From Planctomycetaceae bacterium (lineage in GTDB: Bacteria; Planctomycetota; MHYJ01; SBBU01): a DNA stretch of 28,123 nt. Position numbers and translations under genes: made by a program. Location of the stretch: positions 1 to 28,123 of the forward strand of contig SBBU01000383.1 in the NCBI GenBank assembly GCA_005239585.1, written 5' to 3'. The notes below the pieces were generated by a model. That model made no database searches and was not told where the DNA came from. It saw only the letters and a program-made list of their open reading frames with translations. This document shows, one piece after another, positions 1-7,094 of the stretch (position 1 is the first letter of the stretch; every line of letters begins with the position of its first letter).

Positions 1-179
1 AATTCGTTGAACCACCCAGTTTCACAAACAGCAGGTACACCTCGGGAAGCCAAGAAGGGCTTCCGAAAGGCACTTTCAAGAAGATGAGCAATTTCTGCTG
101 TTACCCATTATTAAGAGAATAAAGCACCAAGATATTTATGTTTGACAATCCTACGTTAATCCGATAGCTTTTAAATTGA
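1..179. other. Left edge, no recognisable gene
   Basis: No convincing coding frame was found on the plus strand. On the minus strand a frame of about 36 codons runs off the left edge with no start codon, so it could be the broken beginning of a gene outside the window, but I do not recognise it. A perfect 7-bp inverted repeat (GGAAGCC at 45-51, GGCTTCC at 58-64, loop of 6) forms a small hairpin without a T-tract. Confidence 0.3.
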
Positions 180-495
180 AAGGTGAACACGCTAGAGCTT
201 AGACAAAAGATCATGACCGAGCGTCATCTCCCTATCCTCCCAGCCGTGGTGGTAAAAGTACAGCAAGTGGTACAGAAGGAAAAAGCGCGAGGCAGAGCTT
301 ACAGATCGGCTTACAGATATCCCTGGAACAGTTGATGTAGTTTTAATACCTGTTGTAGTTCGAAATAGTGTTACAGCTATAGTCTCACTCGATAAGCTGG
401 GTCAGAACCCTACTTATATCTCAGATGATGACATAAAGTCTGCTGAGGTCTTTGTTAATCAGCTGGCTTTACTCCTTGAAATGCAGCTTCTTTAA
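180..495 (+). pseudogene. Decayed HDOD/GAF-like regulatory protein remnant
   Basis: Two plus-strand frames carry protein-like sequence that joins near position 290-300. The first (from 180, with an ATG at 213) reads TERHLPILPAVVVKVQQVVQ, which resembles the start of an HDOD domain. The second (256-495, stop TAA at 493) contains VDVVLIPVVVRNSVTAIVSL followed by an SDDDIKSAEVFVNQLALLLE stretch, the usual final strands and helix of a GAF domain. The second frame has no start codon of its own. A one-base shift would fuse them, but the middle of both domains would still be missing, so this looks like a gene with a frameshift and an internal deletion. HDOD plus GAF is a known signalling architecture, but the family assignment here is inference from short stretches. 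An assembly error is an alternative. Confidence 0.45.
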
Positions 496-500
496 CACCC

Positions 501-523
501 GCTTCGCCCAAGCAAGGCGAGGC
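501..523. repeat. GC-rich hairpin downstream of protease gene
   Basis: GCTTCGCC (501-508) pairs with GGCGAGGC (516-523) over 8 bp including one G-T wobble, with a 7-base loop. It lies just beyond the 3' end of the minus-strand gene ending at 549 and just after the plus-strand remnant ending at 495. There is no good T-tract in either direction, so it resembles a REP-type 3' stabilising palindrome more than an intrinsic terminator. Confidence 0.45.
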
Positions 524-548
524 AAGTCTGATGGCATATATGCATCCA

Positions 549-1565
549 CTAGTTTGGATAGATATTTATTGGAACGCAGTTTGATATGAGGTCATCTCGT
601 TTTACTCTGATGTAACCGGGCCCTACACCCTTTGGGACATCAACTACAAGACCATCCTTGGATAGATTTTGAGCCTTTACTTCTTTCTTACCTTCCTTTT
701 TACTCTTGTAGTCATAGTAAACAAACTCAACGACATCCTCTTCCTTAAAGCCTCGACCTTTAACAGTAAGCTTGTCGCCCCACTTTGCTTTATCCTGCGT
801 CTCGAATCCGCAGAATGGGGCCTTGGGGTCAGGAGAAGTACCCGTGAAAAAAGGACTTGTTTTTAGGATCATTATTTCATGCGGTAAAAGTCCGATCTCT
901 GGATATTCAGTGTGGTTCAACATAATTGACTTTCCAGGATAACCATCAGGGTGATGGACACCAAACCCGTGGCCAAGTTCATGCACAGTTGTCCCTTTTG
1001 GGGTACCACCTTTGCACTCCCAAGTTGCATATTTTTTACAAGGGAATCCCTTTGGATTTTCTACACCAGAGATGGGTTCAAGCACCCAGTCACCAAATAC
1101 TCCAAAACCCTGATAGTCTCCGTAGAGATTTCCCCATGCCTGTCCTGCTCCGCCCTGTGCAAAGACCCAAGCAACTGATTTATTCTTATATCCCCCGATT
1201 GCCTTGCCAAGTGCAGAAATCCAGTTTGAAAAGTAACTTTTGTCATCTTTACGCTTCATGTCCGGCTTTTCACCACCCCGCATCGTCATGTAATCCTCTT
1301 TTGATTTTATCACCTTAAGCGGTGCCATCTTGAAAGTTATCCCTACCTGCTTTTTATACCACTCTTGAATCTCTACTATTACCTTGTTAACTGCTTTTTC
1401 ATACTCGGGAAAGTAATCCTGATCTGCAGGATACACATAATAGGGCCTTACAATATAATTTTCTTCCTTAGGCTGGTCATCCTGCTTCTGCTGAAACATC
1501 TGTGAATCAAATGCTGTAAAGAGTGAAAGAAAGCAAAACTTTGTTATTCGATTAATCAACTGCAT
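549..1565 (-). CDS. Secreted metzincin-like zinc metalloprotease with IPT/TIG domain
   Basis: This 338-residue protein is probably exported and acts on proteins at or outside the cell surface. Residues 195-205 read HELGHGFGVHH, a full HExxHxxGxxH metzincin zinc site with the catalytic glutamate at 196. SIM at 213-215 is a plausible Met-turn about ten residues later. The N-terminus (MQLINRITKFCFLSLFTAF) looks like a short signal peptide. From about 248 to the end the sequence fits an IPT/TIG immunoglobulin-like domain (WGDKLTVKGRGF, then VPKGVGPGYIRV), a common adhesive or spacer module. Cys176 and Cys184 flank the region before the active site. The start is ATG without a clear Shine-Dalgarno. 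It lies downstream of, and on the same strand as, an ECF sigma/anti-sigma pair, which hints at envelope-stress control, but a terminator-like hairpin lies between. The exact protease family and substrate are unknown. Confidence 0.75.
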   Translation of the reverse strand: MQLINRITKFCFLSLFTAFDSQMFQQKQDDQPKEENYIVRPYYVYPADQDYFPEYEKAVNKVIVEIQEWYKKQVGITFKMAPLKVIKSKEDYMTMRGGEKPDMKRKDDKSYFSNWISALGKAIGGYKNKSVAWVFAQGGAGQAWGNLYGDYQGFGVFGDWVLEPISGVENPKGFPCKKYATWECKGGTPKGTTVHELGHGFGVHHPDGYPGKSIMLNHTEYPEIGLLPHEIMILKTSPFFTGTSPDPKAPFCGFETQDKAKWGDKLTVKGRGFKEEDVVEFVYYDYKSKKEGKKEVKAQNLSKDGLVVDVPKGVGPGYIRVKRDDLISNCVPINIYPN

Positions 1566-1628
1566 TTCTATAATGTGATACGACCAGTAATTTATTTTGT
1601 GAGATGCCTTAAACTATGGAAGAGACTA

Positions 1629-1664
1629 TTAAAAAAAGGATTTAAGGGAAGGGCTTGGGCCCTT
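1629..1664 (-). terminator. Probable rho-independent terminator after the FecR gene
   Basis: On the minus strand a 6-bp stem (AAGGGC 1649-1654 with GCCCTT 1659-1664, 4-base loop) is followed, after a short spacer, by a run of seven T (A-tract at 1631-1637). It lies 49 bases past the stop at 1713. The stem is short and the spacer long, so termination is likely partial. The surrounding 52 bases are closely similar to the segment at 4472-4523, which holds the stronger terminator. Confidence 0.5.
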
Positions 1665-1712
1665 GCTTCTGAGCTGCGAGGCATCGAAATAAGGCTGCTA
1701 CAGGCCCCGAAT

Positions 1713-3584
1713 CTATTTCCCTGATCCTATTTCCTCCATCTCCTGAACTTCAAGGAGAACAGCACTATGCTGTATAGCTGTTACATGCGGCTTGCAAAGA
1801 TAACATGCCCAGATCTGGAGGAGAGAGCCTTTGACTCTGACCTTCTTGCCTTTGAGTTTTTTATACTTTTCATTTAACTCTGTAATATCGAATGCCTTTT
1901 CCACAAGATACGTATCTCCAACCTTCCATCGTTCCCCTCGGCCATCTATTGTAATGCGCTCAAGCACACCTTCGATACCTTCAAATGCAACCTTTCGTTT
2001 TCCAAGGGACTCCTTAAGACTTCCCAGGCCGCTATAAATGTAGTGTGAAGAACATTGTCTGTCTGGCTTGCACTTGTCGCAGGACTTGATCACCTTGGCG
2101 TTGCTTTTTAGGAACTCTTCGATTGCCGAGATGAGAGAATCTAACAGCTCTCCCTTTAGAGAGTTGCAGAGGGATGCCGAAGGAAACGTCATGTCCTTCC
2201 ATGGCTTGTCATCGCCTTTTATCTGCTTCAACAGCTTTATGAAACCATCAACGCTCCTGGCCTCGTAATTGCATTTAGCATGCACACATTTTCCATCTTT
2301 ATCATTAACCTCCTCATTTGGAATCACTCTAAAACATACGGTGCACCACCAGATCGAGTCCTTGATTTCTTGTGAAACCTTTCTATGACAGTGGTAGCAA
2401 ATGCCGATCTCTTTTGCACAAGACCGACAGGGTGAGTGAATTGAACCTACATCGCCATATTCCTTTCCACAGCGTTCACAGGTTGCACCAACCATCTTAT
2501 CTTCTCCATGGAAACCGCAACAGGCCTTGGCCCGGTCTTTTTCGTAATCATCGTAACTCTTGGCTGTACACGCTCCTTCATTAATCCACTTTTTATCCTC
2601 TTCGTCGATTTTAGGCTGGTCGATTTTATCCCCGCAAATTGGGCACGCTTTTTCCTTTTTGGCGCAGTCGAGGCAGTATTTTAAATGCTGTATTTTATCT
2701 TTATGCAGATCTTTACATGCTTCTCTTGGTTTCATGCCGCATAAACGACACTTGTTTGATACATAATGAGATTGCACAGAATGACCACTAACTCCTCCCC
2801 ACTTTTCAAGGCAGGATTTGCAGGCGATGTCGGAATCTTGCAGGCTAGTGTCTAACTTGATAGGTCTTCTCTCCTGTTTAACAACCACTGTGTCACCAGA
2901 GGACGCGGGTAGATCGCCAAACGAATTTTGTATGTGCACCATGCCCGCCAGCACGAGTACCGTTAATGATTTCATGATCTCTTCTCCTTTAATAGAAACC
3001 TTGAACTCCGTACCTAGAACCGTAATACATGCCAAGGACGTCTTGACCTGAAAACGTTCTGATTTTTCCACAACATCAAATGTAGCCTCACCTCTTGCGA
3101 GGTGGACAATTCTCCCTGCCGCTGGTTTTTCAACCACAAGTTCGGTCTTTTCACTTAGTCCGACCTTGCTGCCATCGTAAAGCTTCACAGTTCCTCTTTG
3201 ACCGCTTTCGCTGGATACACGATCGTTACTGACCTGCAGATTTCCCTCGACAACTTGGACCAGAGGTTGATCTGGTTTAACGAACACCATCTGACCAACA
3301 AACACAAGGCCAGCAACAAGGAGCACCACAGCCGCAGCATGATACCAGCGAAGTTGGAATCTGGGCCTTATCGCTGAATGCTTTATCTGATCCATAATTT
3401 GACTTGCAGAAAAGAGATCCGTTAGGTCTTCTTGTAATAATTGAGTAGGTTTTATGAGGGATGCCTGCATATTGTAACAGGCTGTACATTCTTGCAGGTG
3501 ATACATGATCTGCTGGCGAAGCGCGGGATCACCCTCTTTTAGCATAAAGGGGGTTAACAGGTTTTGTACCTCCTTGCAGTTCAT
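1713..3584 (-). CDS. FecR-type anti-sigma protein with long CxxC zinc-knuckle region
   Basis: This 623-residue membrane protein probably holds the adjacent ECF sigma factor inactive. Residues 1-40 form a zf-HC2 anti-sigma motif with His29, Cys33 and Cys36. A transmembrane helix spans about 82-101. A FecR domain follows at about 105-240 (EGNLQVSN, RGTVKLYDGSK, ARGEATFDV, TVLGTEFKV). From 255 to 438 there is a string of zinc-ribbon-like pairs (C255/258, 279/282, 304/307, 314/317, 369/372, 386/389, 396/399, 414/417, 433/438), then C502/505 and C594/597 flanking a beta-rich C-terminal domain. Topology places these knuckles outside the cytoplasm if the helix is a single N-in segment. The start is secure: GGAGG lies 6 bases upstream, inside the end of the sigma gene, and the two genes overlap by 4 bp. 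FecR proteins are normally much shorter and lack such knuckles. Confidence 0.8.
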   Translation of the reverse strand: MNCKEVQNLLTPFMLKEGDPALRQQIMYHLQECTACYNMQASLIKPTQLLQEDLTDLFSASQIMDQIKHSAIRPRFQLRWYHAAAVVLLVAGLVFVGQMVFVKPDQPLVQVVEGNLQVSNDRVSSESGQRGTVKLYDGSKVGLSEKTELVVEKPAAGRIVHLARGEATFDVVEKSERFQVKTSLACITVLGTEFKVSIKGEEIMKSLTVLVLAGMVHIQNSFGDLPASSGDTVVVKQERRPIKLDTSLQDSDIACKSCLEKWGGVSGHSVQSHYVSNKCRLCGMKPREACKDLHKDKIQHLKYCLDCAKKEKACPICGDKIDQPKIDEEDKKWINEGACTAKSYDDYEKDRAKACCGFHGEDKMVGATCERCGKEYGDVGSIHSPCRSCAKEIGICYHCHRKVSQEIKDSIWWCTVCFRVIPNEEVNDKDGKCVHAKCNYEARSVDGFIKLLKQIKGDDKPWKDMTFPSASLCNSLKGELLDSLISAIEEFLKSNAKVIKSCDKCKPDRQCSSHYIYSGLGSLKESLGKRKVAFEGIEGVLERITIDGRGERWKVGDTYLVEKAFDITELNEKYKKLKGKKVRVKGSLLQIWACYLCKPHVTAIQHSAVLLEVQEMEEIGSGK

Positions 3585-4156
3585 AAAGTGCCTCCATGAT
3601 AAAACTTCATTCTGTTACGAATTGTCTCATAAATCCTTGATAGTTGGCTCATCACAGTGCCGATTGGTTTATTTAAAATGTTTGCAATTTGCTCACAGCT
3701 TTTTCCCTCTTGATATTTGAGATAGAGGAGTTTCTGGTTCTCTTCAGAAAGCTGACGTACCATCTCATCCAAGGCAGCTAGTCGCTCTGACATGTGAATA
3801 CCCTCCTGATTATCATAACTCAGGTCTGTACTGTTCGGTAGTTCAAGATTCTTTTCCCTCTTTCTCTTCTTAAACCATGCCATGCAACAGTTGTGTGCTA
3901 TGGACACTATCCAGGTCCAAAACGCATCTGCATTGTTACACTGGGAAAGGGCATAATAAGCCTTTACAAAGGTTTCCTGAATAAGCTCTTCTGTAACCGA
4001 ATGCTCCTTGATAATCTTGAAAATATAGCCGTAAAGTCGACGTCGATACCTATAAACAAGGGTTTCAAAGGCCATATTATGCCCATTCAAAGACTCCTGA
4101 ACCAAATTTCTATCTGACATTTTAGCTAATTGTTCTCTATGTTTTTCTATACCCAT
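3581..4156 (-). CDS. ECF-family RNA polymerase sigma factor
   Basis: This 191-residue sigma-70 family protein has only regions 2 and 4, as in extracytoplasmic-function sigma factors. Region 2 (about 25-100) includes FETLVYRYRRRLYGYIFKII and the TEELIQETFVKAYYAL helix that binds core polymerase. FWTWIVSIAHNCCMAWFKKR covers the -10 recognition and melting part. Region 4 (about 125-185) has SEENQKLLYLKYQEGKSCEQ followed by the helix-turn-helix segment IANILNKPIGTVMSQLSR. Its stop overlaps the start of the zf-HC2/FecR gene (ATGA), the usual sign of a sigma/anti-sigma pair made together. The ATG at 4156 has no clear Shine-Dalgarno. An alternative ATG lies 12 codons inside (MSDRNLVQE), also without one. 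No convincing autoregulatory ECF promoter could be picked upstream. Confidence 0.9.
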   Translation of the reverse strand: MGIEKHREQLAKMSDRNLVQESLNGHNMAFETLVYRYRRRLYGYIFKIIKEHSVTEELIQETFVKAYYALSQCNNADAFWTWIVSIAHNCCMAWFKKRKREKNLELPNSTDLSYDNQEGIHMSERLAALDEMVRQLSEENQKLLYLKYQEGKSCEQIANILNKPIGTVMSQLSRIYETIRNRMKFYHGGTL

Positions 4157-4470
4157 AAGTTAGATAACCATCGAGCCTTTATAATGCATAGCCTTGGGAA
4201 GATTTTATACACATCTTGCTCTGGACATAAATAGTCTTTTCTGCGGTAATGGTCTAACTTGGGACTCTCGTCAGTTTACGCTGGAACTGAACAAATCTCC
4301 TAGAGCAAACATAGTAAAAGGCATAGAACATTTTAACAAGCTATTTACAGATGGGGGAGGTTAAATCAGAAGAGTATTCACTAGCGTCAACTAAGCCCTA
4401 TTTATTGTAGCGCCTAGGGACGATCAGTCTGAAAATGGGGTGGGCCCACGGACTCTGCCTGCCCCACGAG
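4157..4470. other. Intergenic region upstream of the ECF sigma gene
   Basis: This gap should hold the promoter of the sigma operon, but no confident -35/-10 pair is visible. A loose inverted repeat (AAGTTAGATAACCAT at 4157-4171 against ATGGTCTAACTT at 4249-4260, 3-base gap) abuts the sigma start codon. On the plus strand, 4185-4364 is an uninterrupted frame of 59 codons with no ATG (the first possible start is TTG at 4194). Its translation looks moderately protein-like but matches nothing I know. A GTGGGCCCAC palindrome lies near 4440. Confidence 0.4.
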
Positions 4471-4487
4471 CCTATGGAAGATACCAC

Positions 4488-4528
4488 AATAAAAAAAGGC
4501 CAAGGGAAGGGCTTTTGCCCTCCCCTTT
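4488..4528 (-). terminator. Rho-independent terminator of the zf-HC2 gene
   Basis: Reading leftward, an 11-pair stem with one mismatch (4502-4512 with 4517-4527) and an AAAA loop is followed by GGCC and seven T residues (A-tract at 4491-4497). It lies about 35 bases past the stop at 4561, so it ends the minus-strand transcript and separates it from the sigma operon. It is the better-formed member of a pair of similar segments. The other is at 1613-1664. Confidence 0.8.
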
Positions 4529-4560
4529 CGAAAGAACAATTATTATATTATTTCGCAGAC

Positions 4561-5625
4561 TTAGAAGATGTCCATTAGAATATCTATGATCTCCCAATCG
4601 ACCTCATCACTGACAATGGTCACCATCATACAGTGTTTATTTGTATAGGTTTTTATCTTATAAAGTTTGTCATCTCTTGCTATTGTTGTAGATGTTGGTT
4701 CTACCTTCTGGCCTTTTCTAATAAAAACAGAAACGAACCCTGTGGGCATATTAATGTCCAGTTGCAACATCTCCCCGATTATTTTCGAAGTTACGTAGAA
4801 ATCCCGATTACGAAATTCTTTCTTTGCATAATCCTTGGGTCCTACCTTATCCCGGTAGTTTTTAAACCCTTTTTCGTCCTTCTTACCCAATTCAGCAGTG
4901 CTTAAAAAATCTTTTATTTTGCTCATAGGTTCATTGCCGACTTTTTTTACATAAGCAAGATTTTCGTCTTCAGTATTGAAACCATAGAATCTAAAGAGAT
5001 TACTTTCAGCTCTTTCCAGCTCTTCATTTAGCTTGGATCGCGCCTTTTCTTTGTCTTTACTATTATCATCATTCTCGGTGCTTTGCTGTTTGTCGCCCAT
5101 TCCAAAATCTCTAGTAGGTGGTTTATAAAAGGCAAGCAGTCCCATAGTGTCGCCCTTACCTAGACTTGGTGTTGAATCAAACTTTAGGTCCATTGGTCCC
5201 TTGCCAGCGTTTGACGTCGTAATCTCATTTTTAGGGTCTTCAGATACCTTTCTAGCCCAATCAGCCATTTCTTTTTCATTATCTCTACGTACCTCTGGTG
5301 TGGTGTTTAACTCTTGGTAAGGGGCTATTGTCTTAATCAGAACAAAAGCGACCAGCGCTGCTGCAGCCGAGGCAATGGAAATCCTAAGAATAACGGGCTT
5401 ACGAGGCTCAGCACTGAGCTTACTTTGAATTCGCTCATATGTATCGATCTCGGGTGAATTAATCTTCCAGCTATCAACAATAGCAATAGTCCTTTTGAGG
5501 CTGGCTAATTCCTGGGCGCAACCTGCACACAAAGTAATATGACCCCCAATCTGAGAGGCGGTTTCTTCCGGCAATTCCTTATCCAGCCAAGCCGCCAGCT
5601 CCTCTCTTACCTCGGAACATTTCAT
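4561..5625 (-). CDS. zf-HC2 anti-sigma-like membrane protein without adjacent sigma factor
   Basis: The N-terminus (MKCSEVREELAAWLD) and the H-x3-C-x2-C motif (HITLCAGC) form a zf-HC2 anti-sigma zinc finger. A transmembrane helix follows about 80 residues in (ISIASAAAALVAFVLIKTI). The remaining 240 or so residues are charged and low-complexity in the middle, then form a mixed domain near the end that ends in EVDWEIIDILMDIF. I do not recognise that domain. An ATG five codons earlier (5640) exists, but the codons between the two ATGs spell GGAGGA, a strong Shine-Dalgarno 7 bases before the ATG at 5625, so 5625 is the better start (354 residues). No sigma gene is fused, overlapping or adjacent upstream. 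It may serve the ECF factor at 3581 or one elsewhere. Confidence 0.7.
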   Translation of the reverse strand: MKCSEVREELAAWLDKELPEETASQIGGHITLCAGCAQELASLKRTIAIVDSWKINSPEIDTYERIQSKLSAEPRKPVILRISIASAAAALVAFVLIKTIAPYQELNTTPEVRRDNEKEMADWARKVSEDPKNEITTSNAGKGPMDLKFDSTPSLGKGDTMGLLAFYKPPTRDFGMGDKQQSTENDDNSKDKEKARSKLNEELERAESNLFRFYGFNTEDENLAYVKKVGNEPMSKIKDFLSTAELGKKDEKGFKNYRDKVGPKDYAKKEFRNRDFYVTSKIIGEMLQLDINMPTGFVSVFIRKGQKVEPTSTTIARDDKLYKIKTYTNKHCMMVTIVSDEVDWEIIDILMDIF

Positions 5626-5787
5626 ACTTTCTTCCTCCATAAATGTAGACGCTCCGAGTCAGGAAAAAGTTGCACTTTTTTTATTGATAAAACTTGATTT
5701 CCCCTCTTTTCGGGACGAATCCGACTGCCCACATACGGGATTTTCACCCAGTAGATTAAAGTATGTATTTGGTGTCCAAAATGGTAT

Positions 5788-6459
5788 TTAATCAGGGACA
5801 CCGGTACTTTTGTCAGGTTTTGTGGTTGTTCCCGATGTGTTTGACGGTGTTGTTATAGGAGCAACTCCCTTGTCAAACGAGTAAGTATTGATCTTTACAA
5901 CTAGTTTCAACTGGTCGCTATCTTTTTGCTTCTCAAGGGCATAATAATAGACTTTTACATATCTCCCCTGCCAGTCAGGCTTTTTAATCCTATCCATATG
6001 TTCAAGCCTATAGATAAAGTCAACGAGGTTAAAGAATCTTCCGTAAGATGTTATTTGCAGTTGGACTTTTATTATGCTCTTTGGCAGTTGTTGTTGCGGT
6101 TGATTCGGATTCACAGGACCTCTTGAAAGTATAAAATCTGGTTTTGGGTCTAGTACAACCTGAGAATCGTCAGCCAAGAGTTGAAGCTGATCCAAAAAAT
6201 TGTCCCATGTCCTTTGCAAACCCGGTATCCTTGACATAAGTGCGGCCTTTGTTTCCTCGAGTTTTTTGATTCCTGCAAGTATTGTTGGTTTCTCGTTGAT
6301 CGTCCTCTGAAGCTCCTCACAGCTTTTTTTCACTTCTTTGATTCTCGTCTCTACCTGTGGAATCATGTCCATGTTTATAAGGTAATGGACAGCTCCTACT
6401 CCACCGCCAAGGAGAACGTTTACTCCTATCAACACAAATATCAAGAGCTTGCTTTTCAT
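5788..6459 (-). CDS. pilO: Type IV pilus inner-membrane assembly protein PilO
   Basis: This 223-residue bitopic protein belongs to the alignment subcomplex linking the pilus motor to the secretin. It has one N-terminal helix (about 4-28, LLIFVLIGVNVLLGGGVGAV), a coiled-coil stretch to about 85, then the PilO periplasmic ferredoxin-like domain (LPKSIIKVQLQITSYGRFFN, IYRLEHMDR, LVVKINTYSF). The tail is rich in Thr, Ser and Pro. It overlaps the upstream pilN by 4 bp (ATGA), so translation is coupled. Order, size and topology fit PilO well. A GspM-like type II secretion part is the main alternative, but the pilM and pilN neighbours favour the pilus. Confidence 0.85.
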   Translation of the reverse strand: MKSKLLIFVLIGVNVLLGGGVGAVHYLINMDMIPQVETRIKEVKKSCEELQRTINEKPTILAGIKKLEETKAALMSRIPGLQRTWDNFLDQLQLLADDSQVVLDPKPDFILSRGPVNPNQPQQQLPKSIIKVQLQITSYGRFFNLVDFIYRLEHMDRIKKPDWQGRYVKVYYYALEKQKDSDQLKLVVKINTYSFDKGVAPITTPSNTSGTTTKPDKSTGVPD

Positions 6460-7094
6460 TTTATCTGAGTAAAAAGCTGAATTTCAAAACTAAGTGATTT
6501 CTCTTCCTCATATTCTATTTCACTATTTACCTTCAACTTTGGATATTTATTTATCTCCGGAAAGTACTTGCGGAAGAACTCATCATTCTCAAGAGCACGC
6601 CTTACTAATGTAGCCAATTGGGTTTTAGCACTCGGTGTATTGCACTTTACCTCAATGGCTATTGTTGGAAATTTTACTGCCGATGTTTCGACCCTTTTAT
6701 AACTAGTTTGAATATCAGCAGGATCAAAATATATCTTCACCTCATCTATCCAGACCGAATGTTCTGACAGCACGGCTACAAGTTGTCCTATTATCGTAGT
6801 GGTGTTTAGTTCCTGCAGTGGAATAACTGAACTAAGCTCCACAACTTCCTGTCCAAGCTTGGCAAGGGCACCTTTTAGGGCAGTAACTTCTTGTGCGGTT
6901 CTTTCAAGATCCGCCTTTCTTTTTAAAAGGGACGCTTCTTCATTCTCAAGCTCCTGTTTTTTTGCCAAAGACATATAAGTATATGCTGCTCCTCCACCAA
7001 AAATCACGATGGCAAGCACCATGAGTATAAATACGGGAAGAGGTGTTCTTTCTAATCTTCTTTTCTCAGGCGGTAATAAATTTATTCTAATCAT
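6456..7094 (-). CDS. pilN: Type IV pilus assembly protein PilN
   Basis: This 212-residue protein starts with MIRINLLPPEKRR, the cytoplasmic INLLP motif by which PilN docks into the groove of PilM. A transmembrane helix covers about 20-44 and a coiled coil about 47-85 (AKKQELENEEASLLKRKADL). A periplasmic PilN/GspL-like domain follows (VAVLSEHSVWIDEVKI, then IAIEVKCNTPSAKTQLATLV). The start overlaps the pilM stop by 8 bp and the stop overlaps pilO by 4 bp, so the three are made as a unit. PilN pairs with PilO to form the inner-membrane collar of the pilus. Confidence 0.9.
   Translation of the reverse strand: MIRINLLPPEKRRLERTPLPVFILMVLAIVIFGGGAAYTYMSLAKKQELENEEASLLKRKADLERTAQEVTALKGALAKLGQEVVELSSVIPLQELNTTTIIGQLVAVLSEHSVWIDEVKIYFDPADIQTSYKRVETSAVKFPTIAIEVKCNTPSAKTQLATLVRRALENDEFFRKYFPEINKYPKLKVNSEIEYEEEKSLSFEIQLFTQIK

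Noticed and set aside
926..1318. Plus-strand frame of 130 codons
   Set aside because: It is antisense to the protease gene, which contains an intact zinc site. The plus-strand translation is His/Pro/Ser-rich and shows no domain.
4185..4364. Plus-strand open frame of 59 codons upstream of the sigma gene
   Set aside because: No ATG or Shine-Dalgarno, only a TTG near its start, and no recognisable family. The length is within chance for this base composition.
5771..5802. GGTGTCC/GGACACC hairpin at the end of pilO
   Set aside because: A 7-bp stem with an 18-base loop and no T-tract is too weak to call a terminator.
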